DNA of 64,000 bases from Halomonas denitrificans (GTDB lineage: Bacteria; Pseudomonadota; Gammaproteobacteria; Pseudomonadales; Halomonadaceae), in NCBI RefSeq assembly GCF_003056305.1, contig NZ_PYVX01000008.1, forward strand, positions 1 through 64,000. Reading direction: 5' to 3'. The number at the start of each line of letters is the position of its first letter. Position 1 is the first letter of the stretch. The notes below the pieces were generated by a model, which saw only the letters and a program-made list of their open reading frames with translations, made no database searches and was not told the origin of the DNA. A program made the position numbers and the translations under genes. Below are positions 41,109 to 51,877 of this stretch, one piece after another.

Positions 41109-42164
41109 ATGGCCCTTCGCATCGCCATCAACGGTTACGGCCGCATCGGCCAGTGCGTGCTGCGCGCCCTGATCGAGGGGGAGGCGGCGCGCCACGACGG
41201 CCCGGCCCTGGAGATCGTGGCGATCAACGAGCTCTCGGACCTCGCCACCATCGCCTACCTGACCCGCTACGACACCACCCATGGCCGCTTCCCGGGCAGC
41301 GTCGAGGTCGACGGCGATCGGCTGGTGATCAACGGCCGGTCGATCCGCGTGCTCTGCGAGCCCGACCCGACGCGGCTGCCCTGGGGCGAACTCGGCATCG
41401 ACCTGGTGCTGGAGTGCTCCGGCAGCTTCAAGGATCGCGCCACCGCCGAGGCCCACCTGGCCGCCGGCGCCGGGCGGCTGCTGTTCTCGCAGCCCGCCGA
41501 GAGCGACGTCGACGCCACCATCGTCACCGGCGTCAACGACGCCGACCTGACGGCGGCCTGCCGCATCGTCTCCGCGGCCTCCTGCACCACCAACTGCCTG
41601 GTGCCAGTGCTCACCGTGCTCGATGAGGCGCTGGGCATCGAGCACGGCGTGACCACCACCATTCACTCGGCGATGAACGACCAGCCGGTGATCGACGCCT
41701 ACCACCAGACCGACCTGCGCCTGACCCGCTCGGCGATGCACTCCATCGTGCCCGTCGACACCGGGCTCGCCCGCGGCATCAACCGCCTGATGCCGCACCT
41801 GGCCGGGCGCTTCGAGTGCCTGCACGTGCGGGTGCCGACGATCAACGTCTCGACCATGGACCTGTCGATCTGCGTGCGCCGCGACACCTCGGCCGAGGCG
41901 GTCAACGCCCTGCTGCGCGAGGCGAGTCGCGGGCGGCTCTCGGGGCTGCTCGGCTACACCGAGGAGCCGGTGGCCTCGGTCGACTTCAACCACGATCCGC
42001 GCTCCGGTATCGTGGACGCCACCCAGACCCGGGTGGCCGGCGGCCACCTGATCAAGCTGCTGTGCTGGTTCGACAACGAGTGGGGCTTCGCCAGCCGCAT
42101 GCTCGACGTCACCCGCAGGCTGGCCCGCCTCCCCCCGGCCCCGGCCGGTTCCCCCGACAGATGA
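41109..42164 (+). CDS. epd: D-erythrose-4-phosphate dehydrogenase (GAPDH family)
   Basis: NAD enzyme of 351 residues that oxidises erythrose 4-phosphate in the pyridoxal phosphate route, or a GAPDH of the same superfamily. The N-terminal [14 protein letters not shown] binds NAD, and the catalytic Cys lies in [11 protein letters not shown] near residue 157. The Epd-specific [13 protein letters not shown] near 182 replaces the GAPDH TVHAxT pattern, which argues for Epd. It lies directly upstream of pgk and fba, the same order as epd-pgk-fbaA in E. coli. Confidence 0.9.
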   Translation: MALRIAINGYGRIGQCVLRALIEGEAARHDGPALEIVAINELSDLATIAYLTRYDTTHGRFPGSVEVDGDRLVINGRSIRVLCEPDPTRLPWGELGIDLVLECSGSFKDRATAEAHLAAGAGRLLFSQPAESDVDATIVTGVNDADLTAACRIVSAASCTTNCLVPVLTVLDEALGIEHGVTTTIHSAMNDQPVIDAYHQTDLRLTRSAMHSIVPVDTGLARGINRLMPHLAGRFECLHVRVPTINVSTMDLSICVRRDTSAEAVNALLREASRGRLSGLLGYTEEPVASVDFNHDPRSGIVDATQTRVAGGHLIKLLCWFDNEWGFASRMLDVTRRLARLPPAPAGSPDR

Positions 42165-42201
42165 CATCCCTTCGGCCTTTCCAGACGAGGAACCTGCTTC
42201 C

Positions 42202-43365
42202 ATGAACGTGCGCAAGATGACCGACCTCGACCTCAGCGGCCAGCGGGTGCTGATCCGCGAGGACCTGAACGTGCCCGTCAAGCACGGCAAGGTGACCAGC
42301 GACGCCCGCCTGCGGGCCAGCCTGCCGACCATCCAGGCGGCCCTCGAGGCCGGCGCCAAGGTGCTGCTGATGAGCCACCTGGGTCGCCCCACCGAGGGCG
42401 AGCCCGCCGAGGAATTCTCCCTGGCCCCGGTGGCCGACCACCTGGGCGAGCTGCTGGGTCGCCCGGTGCGCCTGGTCGCGGACTACCTGGACGGCGGGCT
42501 CGAGGTGGCCGACGGCGAGGTGGTGCTGCTCGAGAACGTGCGCTTCAACCGCGGCGAGAAGAAGGACGACGAGGCCCTGGCCAAGCGCTACGCCGCGCTG
42601 TGCGACGTCTTCGTGATGGACGCCTTCGGTACCGCCCACCGCGCCCAGGCCTCCACCCACGGCGTGGCGCGCTTCGCGCCGACCGCCTGCGCCGGCCCGC
42701 TGCTGGCCGCCGAGCTCGACGCCCTCGAGAAGGCGCTGGCCACCCCCAAGCGGCCGATGGCGGCGATCGTCGGCGGCTCCAAGGTCTCCACCAAGCTCGA
42801 GGTGCTCAACGCCCTCTCCGAGAAGTGCGACCAGCTGATCGTCGGCGGCGGCATCGCCAACACCTTCATCGCCGCGGCCGGCTACAACGTCGGCAAGTCG
42901 CTGCACGAGGCCGACCTGATCGAGGCGGCCAAGGCGCTGATGGCCAAGGTCGAGATCCCGCTGCCCACCGACGTGGTGGTGGCCACCGAGTTCTCCGAGC
43001 ACGCCGAGGCGGTGGTCAAGCCCGTCGACCAGGTGGGCGATGACGAGATGATCCTCGACATCGGCCCCGAGACCGCCGGGCGCCTGGGCGGCCTGCTCAA
43101 GGACGCCGGCACCATCCTCTGGAACGGCCCGGTCGGGGTGTTCGAGATCGACCAGTTCGGCCACGGCACCGAGGCGCTGTCCCGGGCCATCGCCGAGAGC
43201 GCCGGCTTCTCCATCGCCGGCGGCGGCGACACCCTGGCGGCCATCGACAAGTACGGCATCGAGGACCGCGTCTCCTACATCTCCACCGGCGGCGGCGCCT
43301 TCCTCGAGTACGTGGAAGGCAAGACCCTGCCCGCGGTGGCCGCCCTGGAAGACGCCGCCCGCTGA
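42202..43365 (+). CDS. pgk: Phosphoglycerate kinase
   Basis: Glycolytic kinase of 387 residues, the same size as E. coli Pgk. Substrate-binding RxDLNVP appears as REDLNVPVK near residue 18, SHLGRP near 58 and the basic NVRFNRGE near 112. The nucleotide domain has [12 protein letters not shown] near 192 and the GGGDTLAAI glycine loop near 343. It follows epd by 37 nt and precedes fba by 71 nt in one transcription unit. Confidence 0.97.
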   Translation: MNVRKMTDLDLSGQRVLIREDLNVPVKHGKVTSDARLRASLPTIQAALEAGAKVLLMSHLGRPTEGEPAEEFSLAPVADHLGELLGRPVRLVADYLDGGLEVADGEVVLLENVRFNRGEKKDDEALAKRYAALCDVFVMDAFGTAHRAQASTHGVARFAPTACAGPLLAAELDALEKALATPKRPMAAIVGGSKVSTKLEVLNALSEKCDQLIVGGGIANTFIAAAGYNVGKSLHEADLIEAAKALMAKVEIPLPTDVVVATEFSEHAEAVVKPVDQVGDDEMILDIGPETAGRLGGLLKDAGTILWNGPVGVFEIDQFGHGTEALSRAIAESAGFSIAGGGDTLAAIDKYGIEDRVSYISTGGGAFLEYVEGKTLPAVAALEDAAR

Positions 43366-43436
43366 GGCCCGCCCCCGCTATCCGGCGCGGCCCAAGCCGC
43401 CGCGCCGTCACGACCCGACAGACAACAGGAGCCCCC

Positions 43437-44501
43437 ATGGCACTGATCAGCATGCGCCAGATGCTGGACCACGCCGCCGAATACGACTACGGCGTGCCGG
43501 CCTTCAACGTCAACAACCTCGAGCAGATGCGTGCCATCATGGAGGCCGCCGACGAGACCGACTCCCCGGTGATCGTCCAGGCCTCCGCCGGTGCCCGCAA
43601 GTACGCCGGCGCGCCCTTCCTGCGCCACCTTATCCTGGCCGCCGTCGAGGAGTTCCCGCACATCCCGGTGGTCATGCACCAGGACCACGGCACCAGCCCC
43701 GCGGTGTGCCAGCGCTCCATCCAGCTGGGCTTCTCCTCGGTGATGATGGACGGCTCGCTCAAGGAAGACGGCAAGACCCCGGCCGACTACGCCTACAACG
43801 TCGACGTCACCCGTCGCACCGTCGAGATGGCCCACGCCTGCGGCGTCTCCGTCGAGGGTGAGCTCGGCTGCCTGGGCAGCCTCGAGACCGGCATGGCCGG
43901 CGAGGAAGACGGCGTCGGCGCCGAGGGCAAGCTCGACATGGAGCAGCTGCTGACCGACCCGGAAGAGGCCGCCGAGTTCGTCAAGGCGACCCACGTCGAC
44001 GCCCTGGCCATCGCCATCGGCACCAGCCACGGCGCCTACAAGTTCACCCAGCCGCCCACCGGCGACACCCTCTCCATCCAGCGCATCAAGGAGATCCACG
44101 CCCGCATCCCCGAGACCCACCTGGTGATGCACGGCTCCTCCTCGGTGCCCCAGGAGTGGCTGGCGATCATCAACGAGTTCGGCGGCGCCATCCCCGAGAC
44201 CTACGGCGTGCCGGTCGAGGAGATCGTCGAGGGCATCAAGCACGGCGTGCGCAAGGTCAACATCGACACCGACCTGCGCCTGGCCTCCACCGGCGCGGTG
44301 CGTCGCTTCCTGGCCGAGAACCCGGCCGAGTTCGACCCGCGCAAGTTCCTCAAGGTCAGCACCGCGGCCATGAAGGAGGTCTGCAAGGCCCGCTACGAGG
44401 CCTTCGGCACCGCCGGCAATGCCAGCAAGATCAAGCCGATCAACCTCGAGGAGATGTTCCTGCGCTACGAGCGCGGCGAGCTCGACCCGCGGGTGAAGTG
44501 A
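43437..44501 (+). CDS. fba: Fructose-bisphosphate aldolase class II
   Basis: Zinc-dependent aldolase of 354 residues. The first zinc-ligand motif is MHQDHGTSP near residue 80, then GELGCLG near 143, the potassium-loop TSHGAYKF near 198 and HGSSSVP near 232. The length and insertions match the type B (CbbA/Calvin-type) class II subgroup of pseudomonads rather than E. coli FbaA. ACAGGAG precedes the ATG. It ends the epd-pgk-fba operon, before a hairpin terminator. Confidence 0.96.
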   Translation: MALISMRQMLDHAAEYDYGVPAFNVNNLEQMRAIMEAADETDSPVIVQASAGARKYAGAPFLRHLILAAVEEFPHIPVVMHQDHGTSPAVCQRSIQLGFSSVMMDGSLKEDGKTPADYAYNVDVTRRTVEMAHACGVSVEGELGCLGSLETGMAGEEDGVGAEGKLDMEQLLTDPEEAAEFVKATHVDALAIAIGTSHGAYKFTQPPTGDTLSIQRIKEIHARIPETHLVMHGSSSVPQEWLAIINEFGGAIPETYGVPVEEIVEGIKHGVRKVNIDTDLRLASTGAVRRFLAENPAEFDPRKFLKVSTAAMKEVCKARYEAFGTAGNASKIKPINLEEMFLRYERGELDPRVK

Positions 44502-44545
44502 TGGACGGCGCATCGATCGAAGCTCGATGAGCACCCAGATCGACG

Positions 44546-44575
44546 AGGGGCGGCCACCGGCCGCCCCTGTCGTTT
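44546..44575 (+). terminator. Terminator after fba
   Basis: A 10-bp stem (aggggcggcc/ggccgcccct) with a 3-nt loop, followed by gtcgttt. It lies 45 nt after the fba stop and just beyond the end of the phosphatase pseudogene on the other strand, so it probably works for both. Confidence 0.75.
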
Positions 44576-44593
44576 CCGGCATCGGTAACGCCC

Positions 44594-45190
44594 TCAGCGC
44601 AGACTGCCCACCCGCACCAGCCCCGCCTCGTCGGCCCGGACCACGATGATCTCCCCGGAGCCGACGCCGCCCCCACCAGGGCGGTGATGTTCACCTGATG
44701 GGTAACCAGGACCAGGTTGCCCGCGCCGCTCCAGCCTCGCATCAGGGCGAGGGTCGCGTCGGTCTGGCGCTCGGCCGTCGAGCGATCGCGGAAGAAGGAG
44801 TCCAGCGCCGGAGTGGGGATGACGTCGCCCAGCCCGAGCAGCCGGGCGGTCTCGAGGCAGCGACACCAGCGGCTGGAGCGCACCTCGCCCACCTCGATCC
44901 CGCGTTCGCGAAACCGCTCACCGATCCCTCGCGCCTGCGCACGCCCGGCCTCCGAGAGGTTGCGCTGGGTCGCGCAGTCGCTCAGGCGGAAGTCGGGCGG
45001 ATCCCCGATGCCGGGCGCCAGGGCATGGCGCATCAATCAGGGCGACATGGCCACCGCGGGCCAGGGCGGCCCAGGCGGCGTCGTTTCCCTCCGCTGGCTG
45101 CGCCCGTGCCGGGAAGGCGGCAACGAGCAGCAGGACGAGCGCCAATATCGGCAAGGCTTGCAGCGATAGCGTCGGGCAGCGTCGGAGCAT
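44594..45190 (-). pseudogene. Exported histidine phosphatase, two frameshifts
   Basis: Reading across three frames gives one coherent protein of about 197 residues: a signal peptide (to about residue 31, ending PARAQP), then MRHALAPGIGDP with the phosphohistidine, CATQRNLSEAGRAQA, RSSRWCRCLETA, VTHQVNITAL and SGEIIVVRADEAG. This is the phosphoglycerate-mutase-like superfamily. Two lesions break it. At 45032-45039 the 4-nt unit atca is tandemly duplicated; removing one copy restores VALMRHALAP. At 44670-44674 a run of five C (G on the coding strand) has the wrong length, and the frame of the last 22 residues is shifted. The first lesion looks like a real replication-slippage mutation; the second could be a sequencing error. 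Confidence 0.82.
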
Positions 45191-45357
45191 GTGGACCTCG
45201 CCGTGGGAGCACTGGGGAGAGGAGCAACGCCAGAGGCAGCGTCGTGCGTTCAGCCTAGCCCAAGCCGCCAGCCCCCTCCTCGCCTCGCCACGTATCGTCT
45301 TGCTTTATCTCCCTTCCTTATTTCCACACGTCGCTCCTCGCCGGGTTCCTCTTGTGT

Positions 45358-46182
45358 TTAAAAGCGCGCGCGGAAGTGCCATTCGTCATCGCCGACGTCG
45401 TTGCGAATGGCCTCGACCAGGGAGGGGTCGAGCTCAGGGTCGTCGAGGTCATAGAGGCCGCAGCGGGCCAGGGCGCGGCGCGGATTCACCGGCTCGCCTA
45501 GCCGCTCATAGACCACCCGCACGCAGCAGGGCATGCGCTCGCTGCTATCGGCCACGCCAAGCTTGAGCCCGGTCAGGCGCGAGACGTGGCTGCGAAAGCT
45601 GGGGAAGAGGATGGTCTGGGTGACTTCATGGCCGTTGAGCGACTCGTAGTCGACCATGAAGATGCGGTCGGTCAGGAACAGCGCGGCGCCGCGATAGCGG
45701 TTGTGGTAGGGCCGCTGGTCGGTGGCGGAGGTCATTCGCTCGGTGCGCTGGTAGAGAGTGCTGCCCTCGCGTGACTCCAGGCAGACCAGGGTGCGCAGCA
45801 CCTTGCCGGGCTGCGACATGGAGAGATAGTGCTCGTAGTAGCACCCCACATAGCGCGACATGCCCCGGCTGCCCTGGGTGAGCAGCGTGTCGGGCAGGAT
45901 CAGCGAGCTGTGCGGCTTGTTGGTCTCTTCAACCGCTTCCTCGTCCGGCCGGGGGCGCAGCCTGATCAGCGGAATAAAGTCGTCATGGGGCAGCAGGATC
46001 TCGTGAACCTCGACCCCGAAGAAGTCACAGATGCGCCGCATGATGCTGTCGCAGGGCCGGTAGCGTCCGCTCAGGTAGCGGTTGAACTGCGGCCGATTGA
46101 TATCGAGCCGGCGGCACACCTCGGCGATGGAGCGGTAATAGCTGCACAGCAGGCGGAGATTGGCCGCAAAATCATCATGCAT
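45358..46182 (-). CDS. XRE-type helix-turn-helix regulator with uncharacterised C-terminal domain
   Basis: A 274-residue protein. The N-terminal 66 residues form a Cro/C1-like helix-turn-helix (SIAEVCRRLDINRPQFNRYLSG as recognition region). The C-terminal 200 residues match no domain I know; they contain SMSQPGKVLRTLVCLESREG and RGAALFLTDRIFMVDYES, perhaps an effector-sensing fold. ATG 46182 has GAGGA 8 nt upstream; the frame to 46242 includes the operator region and is unlikely. It is divergent from an AGCS symporter, aspartase and asparaginase, and two dyads lie between, so it probably controls that operon and itself. Confidence 0.8.
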   Translation of the reverse strand: MHDDFAANLRLLCSYYRSIAEVCRRLDINRPQFNRYLSGRYRPCDSIMRRICDFFGVEVHEILLPHDDFIPLIRLRPRPDEEAVEETNKPHSSLILPDTLLTQGSRGMSRYVGCYYEHYLSMSQPGKVLRTLVCLESREGSTLYQRTERMTSATDQRPYHNRYRGAALFLTDRIFMVDYESLNGHEVTQTILFPSFRSHVSRLTGLKLGVADSSERMPCCVRVVYERLGEPVNPRRALARCGLYDLDDPELDPSLVEAIRNDVGDDEWHFRARF

Positions 46183-46196
46183 GTCGTATCCTCGGC

Positions 46197-46215
46197 CATG
46201 TCGCGACCCGACATG
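46197..46215. promoter_or_regulatory. Dyad 1 in the regulator-symporter gap
   Basis: Inverted repeat catgtcg-cgacc-cgacatg starts 14 nt upstream of the regulator start codon. Its 3' end overlaps the larger dyad 2 by 2 nt. Confidence 0.45.
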
Positions 46216-46254
46216 GCGCAGTCTGGCGCACTTGGTGCGCAAGATACTGCGCCA
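46214..46254. promoter_or_regulatory. Nested dyad 2, candidate operator of the XRE regulator
   Basis: Outer arms tggcgcagt and actgcgcca pair perfectly over 9 bp, and inside them gcgcac and gtgcgc pair over 6 bp around ttg. The GCGCA word occurs four times in alternating orientation within 41 bp. The element lies about 105 nt upstream of the symporter start and 32 nt upstream of the regulator. Confidence 0.55.
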
Positions 46255-46358
46255 GGGCGCAACGGAGCGTCAAATCCCATTGTGCTGGGCGGGCTGCTTA
46301 AATCGCGTAGACAACACGCAAGAACGGCTCACAACAACACAATAGCGGAGATATCCTC

Positions 46359-47831
46359 ATGTTGGATTTCCTCAACGACCTGCTCTGGGGCAAGGTTCTG
46401 CTGGTCCTGCTGATCACGGTAGGCGTCGGCTTCACGGTGGCCTCGCGCTTCGTTCAGTTTCGCTACTTCGGTCGCATGTTCCAGATTCTCGGCGCCAGCC
46501 AGGCCTTCAAGCACGACAAGCATGGGCATCTGAGCTCCTTCCAGGCACTGGTGCTGTCGGTGGCCGGGCGCGTCGGCGGCGGCAACATCGCCGGTGTCGC
46601 CGTGGCGATCACGCTGGGCGGCCCGGGTGCCGTGTTCTGGATGTGGATGGTCGGTCTTATGGGCATGGCGACCAGCTTCCTCGAGTGCACGCTGGCGCAG
46701 ACCTACAAGCAGGCCAGTTCAGATGGCACCTATCGCGGCGGGCCGGCCTACTACATCGTCAAGGGTCTGGGCAGTCGCTGGACCTGGCTGGCGGGGCTCT
46801 ATTCCGTGCTGCTGCTGATGACCTTCGGCTTCGGCTTCACCGCCCTGCAGTCCTATGCGGTGGCGACCTCCTTCGGTGATGCCTTCGGCGTACCGGTGCT
46901 CTACAGCGGCCTGGCCCTGGCGATGGTGGTCGGACTGATCATCTTCGGCGGCATCAAGCGCATCGCGCGCATTTCCGAGGTCCTGGTGCCCTTCATGGCC
47001 GGCGGCTACATCCTCATTGCGCTGCTGGTGCTGGGCATGAACATCGAGAAGATTCCGGACGTGTTCACGTTGATCGTCAAGAGCGCCTTCGGCCTCGAGC
47101 CGGCCATCGGTGGCGGCATCGGCGCGGCGATCATGATGGGGGTAAAGCGCGGCCTGTTCTCCAACGAGGCGGGGCTCGGCAGTGCACCGAACGTAGCGGC
47201 GGTGGCCTATGTGCCGCACCCGGCCAATCAGGGGATCGTGCAGGCCTTCTCGGTGTTCATCGACACCGTGATCATCTGCTCGGCCACGGCCTTCATGATC
47301 CTGCTCAGCGGCGTTTATGATCCGGCCTCCACCAATGAGGTGGCGGGCATCGCCCTGACGCAGGCCGCGATGGCCGACCATGTCGGCGAATGGGGCCGCA
47401 CCTTCGTCAGCCTCGCGCTGCTGCTGTTTGCCTTCAGCACCATCCTCTACAACTACTACCTGGGCGAGAACAGCCTCAACTTCTTCAGCCGCGATAACCA
47501 GACCCTGTTCAACGCCTTCCGCGTCGCCATCGTGCTGCTGGTGTGCTGGGGTGCGACGACCGATCTAGGCACGGTGTTCGGCTTCGCCGACGTGACCATG
47601 GGCCTGTTGGCGGTGGCCAACCTGATCGCCCTGATCATGCTCTTCAAGCCGGGCCTGCGCATCCTCAGGGACTTCGACGGCCAGATTCGCGGCGGCATCA
47701 AGCAGCCGATCTTCGATGCCAGCCAGCATCCCGACATGAACCTGGACCCCAAGGCCTGGGAAATCGAGCCGGAAGACCTGGCACGCATGCATGACGTGCT
47801 CGGCAACACGCCGGCCAGCGCCAAGGATTGA
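46359..47831 (+). CDS. Alanine/glycine:cation symporter family (AGCS) transporter
   Basis: A 490-residue inner-membrane symporter with about ten or eleven helices. The AGCS signature is clear: SVAGRVGGGNIAGVAVAITLGGPGAVFWMW near residues 67-97, and KRGLFSNEAGLGSAP near 263. Members couple sodium or proton flow to uptake of alanine, glycine or related amino acids. It is the first gene of a run with aspartase and asparaginase, so the substrate here may be asparagine or aspartate instead of alanine; that is inference from context only. A GC-rich hairpin follows the gene, so aspA may be only partly cotranscribed. Confidence 0.9.
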   Translation: MLDFLNDLLWGKVLLVLLITVGVGFTVASRFVQFRYFGRMFQILGASQAFKHDKHGHLSSFQALVLSVAGRVGGGNIAGVAVAITLGGPGAVFWMWMVGLMGMATSFLECTLAQTYKQASSDGTYRGGPAYYIVKGLGSRWTWLAGLYSVLLLMTFGFGFTALQSYAVATSFGDAFGVPVLYSGLALAMVVGLIIFGGIKRIARISEVLVPFMAGGYILIALLVLGMNIEKIPDVFTLIVKSAFGLEPAIGGGIGAAIMMGVKRGLFSNEAGLGSAPNVAAVAYVPHPANQGIVQAFSVFIDTVIICSATAFMILLSGVYDPASTNEVAGIALTQAAMADHVGEWGRTFVSLALLLFAFSTILYNYYLGENSLNFFSRDNQTLFNAFRVAIVLLVCWGATTDLGTVFGFADVTMGLLAVANLIALIMLFKPGLRILRDFDGQIRGGIKQPIFDASQHPDMNLDPKAWEIEPEDLARMHDVLGNTPASAKD

Positions 47832-47872
47832 CCTCTAATCCGGCTCGAGTTGCCGGATGCACGCCAAGGCGC

Positions 47873-47904
47873 ACGCGGCCCCGCCCGACCGGGCGGGGCC
47901 GCGT
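47873..47904 (+). terminator. Hairpin between AGCS gene and aspA
   Basis: A perfect 14-bp stem (acgcggccccgccc/gggcggggccgcgt) around loop gacc, followed by cacttt. It lies 41 nt after the symporter stop and 42 nt before aspA, so it may attenuate rather than end the transcript. Confidence 0.6.
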
Positions 47905-47946
47905 CACTTTCCCCCTGTCTTCTTCGCTTGCTGAGTGAACGACACC

Positions 47947-49347
<1,401 letters not shown>

Positions 49348-49349
49348 CC

Positions 49350-50438
49350 ATGTCGCGACTGCTGATCCTGCACACCGGCGGTACCATCGGCATGCAGCCC
49401 TCGGCGACCGGCTATGTGCCGGCCGACGGCTTTTCCGACCGCCTGGCGCATCACCTTTCCGCAAGCCTAGGTACCCAGCTTGGCGACCATGGTACGGACG
49501 CACTGCCCGACTACCACCTCATCGAGCTCGAGCCGCTGATCGACAGCGCCGACCTGGCCCCGGCGGACTGGAACCGTATTGTCGCGGCCTTGGCTCAGCA
49601 CTGGCAGGGATACGACGGTTTCATCGTGCTGCACGGCACCGACACCCTGGCCTACACCGCCTCGGCGCTGTCGTTCATGCTCGGGCCCCTCGACAAGCCA
49701 GTGGTCCTCACCGGCGCACAGATCCCGCTCGGCGAGCCGCGCAGCGACGCCATCAACAACCTGACCACCGCGCTGTTGATGGCCGCCGACCCCGCCGCCC
49801 CACCGGAGGTCTGCATCGCCTTTCACGATCGGCTGCTGCGCGGCAACAGGGCGCGCAAGGTGCGAAGCCAGGGATTCGATGCCTTCGACTCCCCCGATGC
49901 GCCCTGGCTCGGCGAGGCCGGCATCGCACTGTCCTTCATGCCCGGGCTGGCGCTGGCGCCCGGCACGCCGGAAGCCGCCTCCGGTGGTATGGACGCTGCT
50001 CCCGCTGCGTTCACCCCAAACGTCACGCCGCGTCACTTTGCACCCGGCGCGGTGGCCATGTTGCCGGTACATCCCGGGCTGTCAGCGGCACTGCTGGACG
50101 CCGTGCTCGGCGACCCGGCGCTAAAGGGACTCGTGCTGCAGACCTACGGGGTAGGCAATCCCCCGAGTCTCGACGGCGCGCTGATCGATCGTCTGGCACA
50201 GTCAAGCCAGGCCGGCATCGCGATTCTCAATGTCAGCCAGTGCCCGCAGGGCCAGGTGGTGCAGGGCGCCTATGCCAGCGGTGCCGCGCTGAATGCCGCC
50301 GGGGTAATTCCCGGCGCGGATCTTACCCCCGAGGCGGCGCTGACCAAGCTGCAGGTGCTGATCGCCGATGGCCTGAGGGGTGAGGCGCTCAAGTCAGCAC
50401 TAGCCACTCCGCTGCGCGGCGAGATGACAGTCAACTGA
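49350..50438 (+). CDS. ansA: L-asparaginase, cytoplasmic type I family
   Basis: Hydrolase of 362 residues that makes aspartate from asparagine. Both catalytic threonine motifs are visible: HTGGTIGMQPS at residues 8-18 and the GFIVLHGTDTLAYTASALS block near 88-106. The absence of a signal peptide points to a cytoplasmic AnsA-like enzyme. Starting 2 nt after aspA, it is surely cotranslated with it. The pair converts asparagine to aspartate and then to fumarate, releasing two ammonia. Its codon use appears slightly less GC-biased than that of the housekeeping genes nearby. Confidence 0.92.
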   Translation: MSRLLILHTGGTIGMQPSATGYVPADGFSDRLAHHLSASLGTQLGDHGTDALPDYHLIELEPLIDSADLAPADWNRIVAALAQHWQGYDGFIVLHGTDTLAYTASALSFMLGPLDKPVVLTGAQIPLGEPRSDAINNLTTALLMAADPAAPPEVCIAFHDRLLRGNRARKVRSQGFDAFDSPDAPWLGEAGIALSFMPGLALAPGTPEAASGGMDAAPAAFTPNVTPRHFAPGAVAMLPVHPGLSAALLDAVLGDPALKGLVLQTYGVGNPPSLDGALIDRLAQSSQAGIAILNVSQCPQGQVVQGAYASGAALNAAGVIPGADLTPEAALTKLQVLIADGLRGEALKSALATPLRGEMTVN

Positions 50439-50815
50439 TCACCTTCGGCGCAACAAGTCCCTTGCCAGGCACGAGCTAACAACATCACCAGGCCCTCCCC
50501 CCTTCTCGTCAAGCGCCTGCCGGCATCCATGCCGGACCACCGGGTATCACGACCGCCGGCTCAGGCGGGAAGCGGCCATTTTGCGGTAAGCCTCTGGGCG
50601 GTGTGGCCAGTCATGCGGCGGGCGCCGGTGACCGCCCGTGTAGCCGGCCACCGACCAGCACCACCGCATCTTCCTGGCTTGACGCCCTGCGCTTGAAAAG
50701 GGTCGACTCAGGGGGAGGATCCCCTGCAAGGCACGCGGGCCCTGCCTTCATCGCCTAGAGTCCCTTTCACAGGAGCCGAGATGTCGCACTCCACCCGACT
50801 GACGAGGGCCTCTCC
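50439..50815. other. Gap between ansA and the CaCA antiporter
   Basis: A stretch of about 375 nt without a recognisable full-length gene. It contains a short hairpin (cagggg/cccctg at 50709-50726), and at 50781 an ATG with AGGAG before it that opens a 13-codon frame ending at the antiporter start. No riboswitch class could be recognised. Confidence 0.5.
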
Positions 50816-51844
50816 TTGCTGAGCGACCTGTCCCTGGTCACGGCCTTCGCGCTGTTCGCCGGCTGCGCCTTGGTGATCGGCGTGGTCGGCACCCGGCTGA
50901 CCGGCATCGTCGACGACCTGGCCGATCGCACCGGCCTCGGCGAGGCCATCGCCGGCACCCTGCTGCTGGGCATGGCCACCTCGCTGTCGGGGCTGATGGT
51001 CTCGGCCGCGGCGGCCATGGCCGACCGGCCGACTCTCGCCATGAGCAATGCCCTGGGCGGCATCGCGGTGCAGACGCTGTTCCTGACCGTCGCCGACGTC
51101 ACCCACCGGCGCGCCAACCTGGAGCACGCCGCCGCCTCGCTCAGCAACCTGATGCAGGGAGGCCTGCTGCTCTGCCTGCTGTCGCTGGTGCTGGTCGGGC
51201 GCTTCGCCCCCGACTGGACCCTCTGGCAGGTGCACCCCATCACCCCGCTGCTGCTGATCGTCTACCTGTTCGGCCTGCGCCTGGTGAGCCTGAGCCGCGA
51301 CAACCCCATGTGGCGCCCCGCCCAGACCCGGGAGACCGAGCCCGATGTGCCCGACGAGCAGGCCCTGGGACGCTCGGCGACGCGGCTGTGGCTTGCCTTC
51401 GCGGGACTCGCCGCGCTGCTGGGGGTGAGCGGCTGGCTGCTGGAACGCAGTGCGGCGATGATCGCCGAGCAGACCGGCCTCGGGCAGTCGGTGGTGGGGG
51501 CGCTGATGACCGCGGTGGTCACCTCGCTGCCGGAGCTGGTCACCTCGATCGCGGCGGTGCGCCGCGGCGCCCTGACCCTGGCCGTGGCCGGGATCATCGG
51601 CGGCAACGCCTTCGACACCCTGTTCGTGGCGGTCTCGGACATCGCCTACCGCGGCGGCTCGATCTACCACGCCATGCCCGACCCGGTCGCGCTGTGGGTC
51701 GCCCTGGCGATGCTGATGACCGCCATCCTGATGGTCGGGATGCTGCACCGCGAGCGCCGGGGCCCGGCGCGCATCGGCTTCGAGAGCGTCGGCATCATCG
51801 CCTGCTACCTGGCCGGGGCGCTGGCCCTGCTGCTCACCCCCTGA
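50816..51844 (+). CDS. Sodium/calcium exchanger-like protein (CaCA family)
   Basis: A 342-residue membrane protein with about ten helices in two homologous halves. The alpha-repeats are GTLLLGMATSLSGLMVSAAAA near residue 47 and GALMTAVVTSLPELVTSIAAV near 228, followed by GIIGGNAFDTLFV. The first repeat lacks the acidic residue (SGL in place of PEL), so ion selectivity may be unusual. The best start in this frame is TTG 50816 with GAGGG 8 nt upstream, overlapping a 13-codon upstream frame that has a better ribosome binding site. Confidence 0.82.
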   Translation: MLSDLSLVTAFALFAGCALVIGVVGTRLTGIVDDLADRTGLGEAIAGTLLLGMATSLSGLMVSAAAAMADRPTLAMSNALGGIAVQTLFLTVADVTHRRANLEHAAASLSNLMQGGLLLCLLSLVLVGRFAPDWTLWQVHPITPLLLIVYLFGLRLVSLSRDNPMWRPAQTRETEPDVPDEQALGRSATRLWLAFAGLAALLGVSGWLLERSAAMIAEQTGLGQSVVGALMTAVVTSLPELVTSIAAVRRGALTLAVAGIIGGNAFDTLFVAVSDIAYRGGSIYHAMPDPVALWVALAMLMTAILMVGMLHRERRGPARIGFESVGIIACYLAGALALLLTP

Positions 51845-51877
51845 GGCTCGAGGAGCGCTGCGCCCCCGCCGACGCGT

